Of a DNA stretch of 54,564 nt, positions 17,523-26,127 are shown piece after piece. The DNA lies in the NCBI GenBank assembly GCA_947453935.1, contig CANGJU010000005.1, positions 1-54,564 of the forward strand, written 5' to 3'. The translations under genes were made by a program, and so were the position numbers. Origin of the DNA: Bacteroidota bacterium (GTDB lineage: Bacteria > Bacteroidota > Bacteroidia > AKYH767-A > OLB10). Numbering within the stretch: the stretch's first letter is position 1; each line of letters starts with the position of its first letter. The notes below the pieces were generated by a model. It was given only the letters and a program-made list of their open reading frames with translations. It did no database searches and was not told the DNA's origin.

Positions 17523-17834
17523 ATATCAGAGGGGAGGCAAGCTCCCCTTCCGATATCAACCTAAAAACCTAACCATTTTTTTTTCATTAACTTTTGTTTT
17601 AGTCAGCCCGAAGTAGCCTTACGGGGCTACTCCATAACTGACAATCAACCTGAAAAGCTAACCATGCTTTTGATTAAAGATTTTTTAAATTTCAAGTTGT
17701 CTATTGAGAGTAGCCTTACGGGGCTACTCTCTAGACGTTTAACCTAAAACACCAAAACCATTTAATCTTGCCTTACGGGGCAAAATGTTTTTATTGTAAT
17801 TGGAAGTTTAAAAATCAAAAACCTTACGGGGTTT
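17523..17834 (+). ncRNA. array of hairpins with a shared CC-TTACGG-GG apex
   Basis: Five hairpins in a row. H0: AGGGGAG-GCAAG-CTCCCCT (17530-17548) with outer ATATC/GATAT. H1: AGTAGCC-TTACGG-GGCTACT (17612-17631) with outer GTCAG/CTGAC. H2: GAGAGTAGCC-TTACGG-GGCTACTCTC (17706-17731) with outer GTCTA/TAGAC. H3: TTGCC-TTACGG-GGCAA (17768-17783) with outer CATT/AATG. H4: AAACC-TTACGG-GGTTT (17819-17834). H1-H4 keep the ten-base apex CCTTACGGGG while their lower stems differ yet stay self-complementary, a covariation-like sign of selection on structure. Strand is uncertain because hairpins are palindromic; the G-poor linkers favour plus-strand RNA. It could be a cis-regulatory leader of ribBA, a small RNA, or a palindromic repeat family. 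Confidence 0.5.
17557..17761 (+). repeat. three copies of a G-poor A/C-rich linker between the hairpins
   Basis: CAACCTAAAAACCTAACCAT (17557-17576) and CAACCTGAAAAGCTAACCAT (17646-17665) differ at only two positions. A third, looser copy begins TAACCTAAAACACC and ends AACCAT (17740-17761). Each follows one hairpin (H0, H1, H2), so the repeat unit is hairpin plus linker. Lack of G suggests the linker is meant to stay unpaired. Confidence 0.6.
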
Positions 17835-18023
17835 ATAAATTTCAAATCCAAACAGTATCTTATTTTCAGAACGAAAGATTTAATTGCTAAATCTGGGTTG
17901 TCTAACGGAAGCACTTATTCTTTGGTTACATTTTTTCAAAAGTTTTTTTATTTCAATTATTGTTACGGCAAAATAGAAATCAAACAACACTATTTTGTAA
18001 TTTCGCAATCACAAAAAATTACC

Positions 18024-19241
18024 ATGGGAAGCTTTAAGTTAAATACAATTGAGGAAGCATTGCAAGATTTGCGTGAAGGGAAAATTATTATTGTTGTAGA
18101 TGATGAAGACCGAGAGAATGAAGGTGATTTTTTAATCGCCTCTCAAAGCGTTACACCAGAAGTAGTAAATTTTATGGCGACGCATGGTAAGGGATTAATA
18201 TGCGTTTCTATTTCAGAAGCTCGTTGTGAGGAGTTGCAGTTACCAATGATGGTAAATACTAATACTGCATCGCATGAAACCGCATTTACTGTTTCGGTTG
18301 ATTTGTTGGGTAATGGATGCACAACGGGTATATCGGCATCAGACCGTGCAAAAACAATTCAGGCGATGATCGATGTCAATACAAAGCCTTCTGACCTTGG
18401 TCGTCCGGGACATATTTTTCCATTGAAAGCAAAAACAGGTGGTGTACTTCGAAGAGCAGGTCATACAGAAGCTTCTATGGACCTTGCATCTTTAGCAGGT
18501 TTTTATCCATCAGGTACCATCGTTGAAATTATGAATGAAGATGGCTCAATGGCTCGACTGCCACAACTAATGGAAATAGCAGAGCGCTTTAGCATGAAGA
18601 TCATCTCAATCGAAGCACTTATAAAATACCGTTTAGAGCACGAAACATTAATCCACAGAAACATTGAAGTGGATATGCCAACTGAATACGGGAATTTTAA
18701 ATTGATAGCCTACACACAATCAAACAATGGTATGGAGCATCTGGCTTTAGTAAAAGGAGAGTGGGATAAAGATGAACCAGTTCTTGTTCGAGTGCATTCA
18801 TCTTGTTTGACAGGTGATATTTTTGGATCTTGTCGTTGTGATTGCGGTCCGCAATTGCATCAAGCCATGAAAAAAATTGAAGCAGAAGGTAAAGGTGCAA
18901 TCGTTTACATGAACCAAGAAGGAAGAGGTATTGGTCTATTGAATAAACTAAAAGCCTATAAATTACAAGAAGAAGGTTTAGATACTGTTGAAGCTAATTT
19001 GCAGCTCGGATTTAAAATGGATGAAAGAGATTATGGTGTTGGTGCACAAATTATCCGTGACTTAGGAATTGCTAAAATGAAATTGATGTCGAATAATCCT
19101 ACAAAGCGTGCAGGACTTATTGGATACGGATTAGAAATTCTGGAACGCGTTCCAATCGAAATAGAAGCAAATGAGCATAACGAATTTTATCTTAAAACTA
19201 AAAGAGATAAAATGGGACATTTATTAAAATCCAAAGATTAA
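18024..19241 (+). CDS. ribBA: bifunctional DHBP synthase / GTP cyclohydrolase II
   Basis: Two-domain cytosolic enzyme supplying both precursors of riboflavin. The RibB half (about residues 1-205) makes 3,4-dihydroxy-2-butanone 4-phosphate and shows [32 protein letters not shown] and [12 protein letters not shown]. The RibA half (about 206-400) opens GTP and shows the zinc-cysteine motif [28 protein letters not shown] and LMSNNPTKR. Both active sites look intact. I start at the ATG at 18024 ([13 protein letters not shown]), giving 405 aa, because the 42 extra residues in the ORF track are non-homologous and begin at TTG. It is followed by glmM after six bases. The unusual hairpin array lies upstream and may regulate it. 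Confidence 0.93.
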   Translation: MGSFKLNTIEEALQDLREGKIIIVVDDEDRENEGDFLIASQSVTPEVVNFMATHGKGLICVSISEARCEELQLPMMVNTNTASHETAFTVSVDLLGNGCTTGISASDRAKTIQAMIDVNTKPSDLGRPGHIFPLKAKTGGVLRRAGHTEASMDLASLAGFYPSGTIVEIMNEDGSMARLPQLMEIAERFSMKIISIEALIKYRLEHETLIHRNIEVDMPTEYGNFKLIAYTQSNNGMEHLALVKGEWDKDEPVLVRVHSSCLTGDIFGSCRCDCGPQLHQAMKKIEAEGKGAIVYMNQEGRGIGLLNKLKAYKLQEEGLDTVEANLQLGFKMDERDYGVGAQIIRDLGIAKMKLMSNNPTKRAGLIGYGLEILERVPIEIEANEHNEFYLKTKRDKMGHLLKSKD

Positions 19242-19247
19242 TCACGA

Positions 19248-20645
19248 ATGACACTTATAAAATCAATATCAGGAATTAGAGGCACTATTGGCGGAAGTCA
19301 AGGTGACGGATTAACACCCTTAGATGTAGTAAAGTTCACTGCAGCATATGCTGTGTGGTTGAAAAATCAAAGTGACAATCAAAGTTGTAAAGTGGTGGTG
19401 GGACGCGATGCACGTATATCAGGTGAGATGGTTTCAGGACTTGTGATCTCTACCTTGGTATCAATGGGCGTCGATGTAATCAATACCGGACTTTCTACGA
19501 CACCTACAGTTGAAATGGATGTGCCGCATCACAATGCGAGTGGAGGAATTATACTAACGGCTAGCCATAACCCTAAACAATGGAATGCATTAAAGTTATT
19601 AAACAATAAAGGCGAATTTATTTCTGCTGCCGATGGAGAAGAGTTGTTGAGAATTGCAGAAAGTGATGAGCTTGTTTTTTCTGATGTCAATAAATTAGGG
19701 AAGATTACAGAAGATAATTATTCAATCAATCGCCATATTGAAAAGATTTTAGCTCTTCCTTATGTTGATGTGAATGCAATCAGAGAAAAGAATTTTAAAG
19801 TGGCTATCGATTGTGTTAACTCAACAGGAGGTATTGCTGTGCCTGCTCTTTTAAAAGCATTAGGTGTTGAAAATATTTTAGCGCTTTATTGTGAGCCTAA
19901 CGGGCAATTCCCTCATAACCCGGAACCGCTGCCAGAGAATTTAACGGAGATAGCGAAAGAGATAAGAAAGAAGGGAGCACATGTTGGTCTTGTAGTTGAT
20001 CCAGATGTTGACAGACTTGCGATTGTTTGTGAAGATGGTGAAATGTTCGGTGAGGAGTATACGTTAGTAGCTATTGCAGATTTTATTCTTCAGCATAAAA
20101 AAGGTAATACGGTTTCTAATTTATCCTCTACGCGCGCACTTCGTGATGTCACAGAAAAACATGGATGTAGTTATTCAGCAGCTGCTGTTGGCGAGGTGAA
20201 TGTTGTAACCAAGATGAAAGAAACGAATGCTGTGATTGGAGGTGAAGGAAATGGAGGAGTGATCCTTCCTGAGTTACATTACGGCCGTGATGCGTTGGCA
20301 GGTATTGCTATTTTCTTAACCCAACTTGCAAAGTATGGTAAGAGTTGTTCAATGTTGAGAGCCTCTTATCCTGATTATTATATTTCTAAAAACAAAATCG
20401 AATTAACTCCAGAAATAAATGTAGATGAAGTGTTAGAAGGTGTGAAGAAAAAATACGCTGCGCAACCAATTAATACAATCGACGGAGTAAAAATAGAATT
20501 TAATAAAGAGTGGGTGCATCTTCGTAAATCGAATACTGAACCTATCATTAGAATTTATTCTGAAAGTGAATCAATAACAACTGCAGCTACCTTGGCAGAA
20601 AAAATAATTTCAGACATCAAAGAAATAATCACCTCACATAATTAA
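19248..20645 (+). CDS. glmM: phosphoglucosamine mutase-type phosphohexomutase
   Basis: Alpha-D-phosphohexomutase family, most likely converting glucosamine-6-phosphate to glucosamine-1-phosphate on the way to UDP-GlcNAc for peptidoglycan and LPS. The four-domain pattern is visible: ISGIRGTIGG at the start, the phosphoserine loop LTASHNPKQWNALK (about residue 103), the magnesium site VDPDVDRLAI (about 250), the sugar-binding GGEGNGGVI, and the phosphate-binding LRKSNTEPIIRIY near the end. The length of 465 aa fits. Phosphoglucomutase or phosphomannomutase activity cannot be excluded from sequence alone. It lies six bases after ribBA and nine before the cysteine desulfurase gene, suggesting co-transcription. 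Confidence 0.85.
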   Translation: MTLIKSISGIRGTIGGSQGDGLTPLDVVKFTAAYAVWLKNQSDNQSCKVVVGRDARISGEMVSGLVISTLVSMGVDVINTGLSTTPTVEMDVPHHNASGGIILTASHNPKQWNALKLLNNKGEFISAADGEELLRIAESDELVFSDVNKLGKITEDNYSINRHIEKILALPYVDVNAIREKNFKVAIDCVNSTGGIAVPALLKALGVENILALYCEPNGQFPHNPEPLPENLTEIAKEIRKKGAHVGLVVDPDVDRLAIVCEDGEMFGEEYTLVAIADFILQHKKGNTVSNLSSTRALRDVTEKHGCSYSAAAVGEVNVVTKMKETNAVIGGEGNGGVILPELHYGRDALAGIAIFLTQLAKYGKSCSMLRASYPDYYISKNKIELTPEINVDEVLEGVKKKYAAQPINTIDGVKIEFNKEWVHLRKSNTEPIIRIYSESESITTAATLAEKIISDIKEIITSHN

Positions 20646-20654
20646 TCGACGTTT

Positions 20655-21788
20655 ATGAAAGTTTATCTCGATAATGCCGCAACAACAGCTATTCATCCCG
20701 ATGTAGTAGAAGCGATGATTCCTGTTCTTCAAAATCAATTTGGAAATCCATCTTCTATTCACGCGTTCGGTCGTGAAGTGCGTTCTTTAATCGAATCATC
20801 ACGAAAAAAAGTCGCAACACTTTTAAAAACATCACCTGCTGAAATATTTTTTACTTCTGGCGGAACAGAAGCTGACAACATGGCTATTCGCTGTGGTATG
20901 CATGATTTAGGATTGAAGCATGCTATAACAACTGCATTAGAACATCACGCAGTATTGCATACGTTGGAAGAACTGGCACATAAAGGTGAAATCAAATTGA
21001 GTCTTGTCAATGTTGATGAGCAAGGTCATGTCGATTTAAACCATCTAGAAGATTTATTAAAAAATAACGATCGTAGTTTTGTTTCTTTAATGCATGCAAA
21101 TAATGAAATCGGAACTTTGCTTCCATTGCAGCAAGTCGGCGAGTTGTGCCGAAAATATGATGCAATTTTTCATTCGGATACGGTGCAGACGTTAGGACAT
21201 TTTGCTCATGATTTATCAACGTTACCAATTGATTTTATTACTTGTGCCGCGCATAAATTCCACGGACCAAAAGGGATTGGATTTTTATACATAAACAATC
21301 GTGTAAAAATAAAACCATTTATCACAGGTGGTGCGCAAGAGCGAAATATGCGTGGAGGAACAGAGAATGTTTATGGGATTGTTGGATTAGCAAAAGCATT
21401 AGAAATTGCTTATGCCGATATGGAAGAAGACATGGCGCATGTGAAAGGTTTGAAAAATTATATGGCCAATCGTTTAGTGAATGAAATTGAAGGTGTGAGG
21501 TTTAATGGAGATATTTCTGAAAATAGTTTGTACACTGTTTTGAATGTATCATTCCCTAAAATTGATAGTGCAGAAATGTTGTTATTTAATTTAGATATTG
21601 CTGGCATTGCCTGTTCTGCAGGAAGTGCTTGCTCATCTGGAAGTAATGTTGGTTCGCATGTGTTACGTGGAATTAACGCTGATATGTCAAGACCATCAAT
21701 TCGTTTTTCGTTTTGTCGCTTTACAACAAAAGAGGAAATTGATTACACCGTTGAGAAATTAAAGGAACTCTTTTTAGTTACTGCCTAA
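20655..21788 (+). CDS. cysteine desulfurase (NifS/IscS family)
   Basis: PLP-dependent aminotransferase-fold enzyme that removes sulfur from cysteine for Fe-S cluster or thio-nucleoside synthesis. Seen: VYLDNAATTAIHPDVVEAM at the start, FTSGGTEADNMAI, the Schiff-base lysine in AAHKFHGPKGIGF (about residue 200), GGAQERNMRGGTENV, and the mobile catalytic cysteine loop GIACSAGSACSSGS (about 318-331). The longer Cys loop fits the NifS/IscS class I type rather than SufS. No IscU or other Fe-S gene is next to it. It is the last gene of the ribBA-glmM group; its stop overlaps the convergent DUF354 gene by four bases and its terminator lies inside that gene. Confidence 0.88.
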   Translation: MKVYLDNAATTAIHPDVVEAMIPVLQNQFGNPSSIHAFGREVRSLIESSRKKVATLLKTSPAEIFFTSGGTEADNMAIRCGMHDLGLKHAITTALEHHAVLHTLEELAHKGEIKLSLVNVDEQGHVDLNHLEDLLKNNDRSFVSLMHANNEIGTLLPLQQVGELCRKYDAIFHSDTVQTLGHFAHDLSTLPIDFITCAAHKFHGPKGIGFLYINNRVKIKPFITGGAQERNMRGGTENVYGIVGLAKALEIAYADMEEDMAHVKGLKNYMANRLVNEIEGVRFNGDISENSLYTVLNVSFPKIDSAEMLLFNLDIAGIACSAGSACSSGSNVGSHVLRGINADMSRPSIRFSFCRFTTKEEIDYTVEKLKELFLVTA

Positions 21789-22834
21789 GCGTTACAATAC
21801 TTGAGAAACAGATCTTTCATTAAAACCGAAAGGTCTGTTTTTTCTTTTAACATAGTATCCTTTCTTGTTTGAAACAGTTCTCGCAAGTTGTTTTGTTCAA
21901 TCAGCTCTTTTGTTTTTTCAAAAAGTTTCTCGCGGTCTGATGTTCTTATTCCAAATGTCAACTGATATTTTTGCTCCAGCTCTTCTAAATAACCAATCTC
22001 TCCAACAAAGTCGTTGAAGCGAATAGAAGGTGTTCCTAAAACAGCAGCCTCGGCAGCCATCGTTTGACTATCGCCAATATACATCTTAGCAAAAGCCATT
22101 GCGTGATGAATATGCAACGGATTTATACTAATACGATAGGGTTCGAGTTCTTTCGATAATTCTCTTTCACTCGTAATATAAACTCTTCCGAAGGGAGAAA
22201 TTAATTCAATTAGTTTTAAGGCTAATGCATCGTCAATGCCTTTTCTTCCTTCATCATGATGCGCGTTTAATTTTGCAAAGCGTAAAATAATAAAATCTTT
22301 TTCTGGAATATATTGCGTAACGATTGTTTCATCAGCTTTAAAATGATTCGGATGCAAATAGGCTAATTCGTGATAACTTTCATAGCCTGTTTTTTTATAA
22401 TTCCATTTGCCACAATCGCAGCAGTTAGGTGCTAATACAGTAGTAGCAAGTGGATAAGCAACTTTTGCAAATAAAGGAACCACATCAGCATCGTCTTCAT
22501 TTACAACAATAGATGGTATTCCTGTTATCTTTCCAATATGTGTTATTTCAGCAGATGTCCCCGCCATTAAATGTGGTTTGTAGTGTAATACTATTTTTAA
22601 TAGTGCTAATTCACGTTTTAATAAGGCTAATGCAATTTTGAATTTCGAATCTCCTCTTTCTTTCGAATGAATATTAGTGTAGTTCCAACCTTGGTTTTTC
22701 AGTAAGTCCTCTAATATATCTTTCTTCTTTATTAGAATTTTTACATCATGTCCTGCTTCCTTCAACAAGATAATAGTATTCTTGAATAAGTGAAAGTGAG
22801 CAGGGTGCCCCATGTATATTATTATTCTCTTCAT
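21785..22834 (-). CDS. DUF354 family GT-B-like protein of the polysaccharide locus
   Basis: DUF354 proteins have the GT-B fold of UDP-GlcNAc 2-epimerases and MurG-like transferases and are common in polysaccharide and archaeal glycan clusters. Seen: IYMGHPAHFHLFKNTI at the start, LMAGTSAEITHIGKITGIPSIVVNEDD in the N-terminal half, and MYIGDSQTMAAEAAVLGTPSIRF in the C-terminal half, the usual nucleotide-sugar-site region. The length of 349 aa fits. It is the last gene of the locus and overlaps the preceding toroid gene by four bases. The activity is unproven; glycosyl transfer or sugar epimerisation are both possible. Confidence 0.75.
   Translation of the reverse strand: MKRIIIYMGHPAHFHLFKNTIILLKEAGHDVKILIKKKDILEDLLKNQGWNYTNIHSKERGDSKFKIALALLKRELALLKIVLHYKPHLMAGTSAEITHIGKITGIPSIVVNEDDADVVPLFAKVAYPLATTVLAPNCCDCGKWNYKKTGYESYHELAYLHPNHFKADETIVTQYIPEKDFIILRFAKLNAHHDEGRKGIDDALALKLIELISPFGRVYITSERELSKELEPYRISINPLHIHHAMAFAKMYIGDSQTMAAEAAVLGTPSIRFNDFVGEIGYLEELEQKYQLTFGIRTSDREKLFEKTKELIEQNNLRELFQTRKDTMLKEKTDLSVLMKDLFLKYCNA
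21806..21844 (+). terminator. cysteine desulfurase terminator embedded in the convergent DUF354 gene
   Basis: AAACAGATCTTTC (21806-21818) and GAAAGGTCTGTTT (21828-21840) form a 13-bp stem with one G-T pair, followed by TTTC on the plus strand. It lies wholly within the 3' coding end of the minus-strand DUF354 gene. Confidence 0.65.
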
Positions 22835-24006
22835 TTCTCTTCTTCAATTAATTCTGCTAATGCTAAAAACATCCATGCTTGTCCCCAACGGATATATGAT
22901 GTTTTATCTTTAAACCATTTATAAACCCTGTAATAAAAAAATCCTTTCTTCGATTGCATATTGTCTATTGTCCATTCGGCAATTGATTTGGCAAACGAAT
23001 GTAATTCGGTTGAATTGTTTTTTAATCGACACAAAGTGATTATGCCTTGTGCCTGATAGTGTATATCTGTTGGATATTGCTTTGGAATTCGGAACAATGA
23101 CCTACCATTTGATTCAAATTGTTCAAGTATGTAATACTTGCAACCTTTATTCAATGATTTTTCAATGTTGTCATCTATAATCTTGCAATTAGTTACAATA
23201 TTTGAAATTGATTCCAGTACAAATCCCTGATGAAAATCGGTTTGCGTTCGTTCGTTCCCGTTAGACTTATTTTTACTGTAAGCCCAATGTCCGTCGCTAT
23301 GTTGTTTGTTTACAACATAAATCACTATTTGATGGCATTTATTTTTGATAGACTCATTTTTTGTTATAGCGTAATTAATAGCCAATATTTCTCCAGCTAA
23401 CAAAGAAGCGTTATAGCAGATGTCTTTTTTTTCTGTGGAATAGCTGTAGCAAATTCCTGATTCATCCTCAGTAAAAGCTAAATCGCATAAAACAAAATCA
23501 GAAGCAGAAAGGATAATAGATTTGATTTCTTCTGTAGGATTTACTTTGTAGGCTTCATAAAATCCTTTGATGATAAATGCCGTTGCAACTGAAGTAGGAG
23601 AGTAGGGTTTTAAATATTTTTCAGGACTACACCATCCAAAATTATATCCCCAGCAATAGCCACTATAACCTTTGGTACTTAATTCTTTTAATAAGTGTAT
23701 TAGTAATTCGATTTGTTTTGAATAATCTTTGGTTGGTTGCTTTTGTTGCAATATTGAATAGGCATGCAACATTAAGCCAAGTCCCTTAGGATTATAATCT
23801 TTTTTTATTCCTAATAGGGGGCGAATATTAATTGGATTTCGTTTTTGGATTTGCGTTGCTATGATTGCTAACCACTTATTGATTCTTACAAAAGGTATAA
23901 ACGACATTAATGTATCGTATGGATCGTACCCTTTATACGATTCGTTTTCGATGTAACGCTGTAGTTTAACTAAAGAATCTTCAATGCTTGACATACTACT
24001 ATTCAA
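22831..24006 (-). CDS. alpha/alpha-toroid-like protein of polysaccharide clusters, unknown activity
   Basis: Not assigned to a proven function. The sequence looks like an alpha/alpha toroid (six-hairpin or prenyltransferase-like) protein: repeated helical pairs with aromatic motifs YCWGYNFGW, YSPTSVATAFIIKGF, YNASLLAGEILA, DGHWAYS, TDFHQGFVLESI and DIHYQAQGIITLCRL. No signal peptide or membrane helix is evident. It overlaps the two-domain oxidoreductase by eight bases and the DUF354 gene by four, so all three are tightly coupled. The toroid fold is shared by polysaccharide lyases, uronyl epimerases and glycosidases, so a role in modifying a sugar or lipid-linked glycan is an inference. Confidence 0.6.
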   Translation of the reverse strand: MNSSMSSIEDSLVKLQRYIENESYKGYDPYDTLMSFIPFVRINKWLAIIATQIQKRNPINIRPLLGIKKDYNPKGLGLMLHAYSILQQKQPTKDYSKQIELLIHLLKELSTKGYSGYCWGYNFGWCSPEKYLKPYSPTSVATAFIIKGFYEAYKVNPTEEIKSIILSASDFVLCDLAFTEDESGICYSYSTEKKDICYNASLLAGEILAINYAITKNESIKNKCHQIVIYVVNKQHSDGHWAYSKNKSNGNERTQTDFHQGFVLESISNIVTNCKIIDDNIEKSLNKGCKYYILEQFESNGRSLFRIPKQYPTDIHYQAQGIITLCRLKNNSTELHSFAKSIAEWTIDNMQSKKGFFYYRVYKWFKDKTSYIRWGQAWMFLALAELIEEEK

Positions 24007-26125
24007 CCTTTAATGACTGTCCGTTGCTGCGAATAGATGTAATTGCTTTAAAAGTAGCAAGCATCGAATTGTAAATTTCATCAAAGGCAATTGGATTTGA
24101 TTTACCTTCTTTAATTGAATTGATGAATTCAGTTATTTCTTGCTGATGACCTTTGTCTTGTTTTTGTTCAATTTTTTTATTGTTTTTTCCAAACATGTTT
24201 AGCGATTTGAAATCATCGAGAATATATGTGTTACCACCATTATAAACTTCAATTCGTTCTTTAGCTAATTCTTTTGAACCATTTGCGTAATAACAAATAT
24301 TTGCAATGCTACCATTCTCCATAATCAGGTTAATAGTAACAGTATCTTCGGTATTGCCTGCCGTTAGCATGCTGAATCCAGAAACGTATTTTATTTTACT
24401 TCCTGAAATGTATGCGCATAAGTCAATAAAATGACAAACTTCTCCAATAATTCTTCCACCGCCAATTTTCGGATTTTGTGTCCAGTGATCCGCAGCTAAA
24501 GCACCTGCGTTTATTCGGTAATGAATAGAAACAGGACTATCACTGCTCGTTTTCGATTTTATAGTTTGTAATAAAGGCGCAAATCTCCTGTTGAATCCAA
24601 CCATGATGTTTCCTTTATGGTTGTCTACATCATTCTTGATAATTGTTAATTCTTCTTCACTTAAACAAAGTGGCTTTTCTACAAAAATATTTTTGCCATT
24701 TTCAATTCCTTTTTTTACGTATTCAAAATGACTATCATGACGGGTAGTGATAAAAATGGTATTGATATTTTCATCTGCAAATAGATCATTTACTTCGTTG
24801 GTGCAGTAATTGAATTTATATTTCTGCGAAATATTTATTGCATTATTCGACTTGCCAGTTGTTAATCCTATGAAGGAGCTTTCTGTTGTAGCAATTCTTG
24901 GTAATAAAATATTTTGAGCAAATGAGCCCGCTCCAACCAATCCGATATTTACTTTGCTCGATTTTTTAGTTTGGTTAAGTACAACTTTCGATTCAATCTT
25001 CTTTTCTATATCATACTTTAAAACAATGCCTGCAAATGGCTCGCTTCTTTCAAGAATTAAATCATATGCAGCTTTCGCATTTTGAAATTCAAATTCATGC
25101 GTAATGATTTTATCAATTGGAATTTTTTGTTCTTGTAATAATTTAGCAAATGCTTGCATATTGCGTGTCTCTGTCCACCTAACATAAGCGTAAGGATAGT
25201 CAATACCTTCTTCTTCAAATTCTGCATCATAACGGCCTGGGCCATACGAACACGACATTTTAAGTTCTAGTTCTTTGATGTAATAGTTCTTTCTTGAAAA
25301 TCCGGTTGGCACTGCACCAACAATAATTACTTTACCTTTCTTTCTGCACAATTCCCCTGCTAATTCTATTGGATCATTGGAGCCTGTGCTTGCTGTAATA
25401 ATTACTGCATCCGCACCGTATCCATTGGTGTATTCGTTTATTTTATTGGAAAGTAATTCATCATTTCTTGTCAATGATAAATCTGCTCCCATAATAGTTG
25501 CTTTCGCAACCTGATTTGGGTCTATATCAATAGCAATTACATTTACTCCGGATGCTTTTAAAAGAGATACGGTAATCTGTCCAATTAAACCTAATCCGAT
25601 AACAACACAATTCTCTGCTAAGCGTAAATCAGCCTGGCGAATACCTTGCATAGCAATAGCGCCAACTGTTGTAAAGCATGCTGATTTTAAATCAGCTTTA
25701 TCATCTAGTTTAACGCATAAATTAACTGAAATCGCTACAACTTCTGCATGAACAGCACCTGCTCCACCACATGCTACTTTATCTCCAACTTTAAAATCTT
25801 TCACATCCTCAGCAATAGCTATGATTTCACCAGCACAGCTATAACCTAATGCACTCGGCGCATCCAGTTTATTCATTACCATTTTATAGGTTTCTAAAAT
25901 CCCGATGGTTTTTGCTGTTTGAATAACTTTTTTTACTTCTTCTTTTCTTGCTCTTGCTTTTCCAATATAACCTAAACGCGCATCTTTTACTGTCTTTCCT
26001 TCTGTGCCTGCACTTATTAATGAATAATGATTACGAACAAGCACCTGACCTGCGTTTAGTGCAGGAAATGGGACTTGCATTATTTGCATCGCGCCATCTT
26101 TTAAATTTTGTGTCAATTGTTCCAT
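23999..26125 (-). CDS. bi-domain oxidoreductase: MDR dehydrogenase fused to Gfo/Idh/MocA
   Basis: Two cytosolic oxidoreductases in one chain. Residues 1 to about 345 are a medium-chain (zinc-type alcohol) dehydrogenase, with SLISAGTEGKTVKDAR, GYSCAGEIIAIAEDVKDFKVGD and the Rossmann stretch VIGLGLIGQITVSLLKASG (about 172). The four-cysteine structural zinc lobe is not apparent. Residues about 390-708 are Gfo/Idh/MocA, with NIGLVGAGSFAQNILLPRI (about 392), VEKPLCLS (about 485) and the substrate-domain GGGRIIGEVCHFIDL. Such fusions recur in polysaccharide loci, probably oxidising and reducing a nucleotide sugar or sugar acid. It overlaps the toroid gene by eight bases and follows the GT4 gene by two bases. 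The substrate is not deducible. Confidence 0.85.
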   Translation of the reverse strand: MEQLTQNLKDGAMQIMQVPFPALNAGQVLVRNHYSLISAGTEGKTVKDARLGYIGKARARKEEVKKVIQTAKTIGILETYKMVMNKLDAPSALGYSCAGEIIAIAEDVKDFKVGDKVACGGAGAVHAEVVAISVNLCVKLDDKADLKSACFTTVGAIAMQGIRQADLRLAENCVVIGLGLIGQITVSLLKASGVNVIAIDIDPNQVAKATIMGADLSLTRNDELLSNKINEYTNGYGADAVIITASTGSNDPIELAGELCRKKGKVIIVGAVPTGFSRKNYYIKELELKMSCSYGPGRYDAEFEEEGIDYPYAYVRWTETRNMQAFAKLLQEQKIPIDKIITHEFEFQNAKAAYDLILERSEPFAGIVLKYDIEKKIESKVVLNQTKKSSKVNIGLVGAGSFAQNILLPRIATTESSFIGLTTGKSNNAINISQKYKFNYCTNEVNDLFADENINTIFITTRHDSHFEYVKKGIENGKNIFVEKPLCLSEEELTIIKNDVDNHKGNIMVGFNRRFAPLLQTIKSKTSSDSPVSIHYRINAGALAADHWTQNPKIGGGRIIGEVCHFIDLCAYISGSKIKYVSGFSMLTAGNTEDTVTINLIMENGSIANICYYANGSKELAKERIEVYNGGNTYILDDFKSLNMFGKNNKKIEQKQDKGHQQEITEFINSIKEGKSNPIAFDEIYNSMLATFKAITSIRSNGQSLKVE

Positions 26126-26127
26126 TG

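Larger units (their letters stand above)
17497..18023 (+). other. 527-bp gene-free stretch upstream of ribBA, rich in structured repeats
   Basis: No credible coding sequence is present. The ORF track's N-terminal extension of RibBA back to a TTG at 17898 has low-complexity, non-homologous sequence. The left part (17523-17834) holds a series of hairpins and repeated A/C-rich linkers, listed separately. The right part (17835-18023) is AT-rich with no strong signal except TAATTTCG at 17998-18005, a one-mismatch -7 element 18 bases before the ribBA ATG, and a degenerate TTG-TTACGG-CAA hairpin at 17960-17971. If transcription of ribBA begins upstream, this is a long structured leader; otherwise it holds a separate RNA. 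Confidence 0.6.

Noticed and set aside
17612-17731. REP / TnpA-REP element, because GTAG occurs at the stem foot
   Set aside because: GTAG is part of only two stems and is absent from the other hairpins; no tyrosine transposase is in the window.
17523-17834. CRISPR array or FMN riboswitch
   Set aside because: The repeats are not identical direct repeats with uniform spacers, and no cas gene is near. The conserved FMN-aptamer segments (such as AGGGGCAGGGTGAAATTCCC-like) are not present.
17898-18023. N-terminal extension of RibBA by 42 residues
   Set aside because: It begins at TTG, has no similarity to RibB, is Phe/Tyr-rich, and crosses a possible -7 element; [13 protein letters not shown] at 18024 is the normal start.
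22831-24006. delta-aminolevulinic acid dehydratase
   Set aside because: I recall similar proteins in polysaccharide loci carrying this label, but none of the zinc/lysine motifs of HemB is visible and the sequence looks like a helical toroid.
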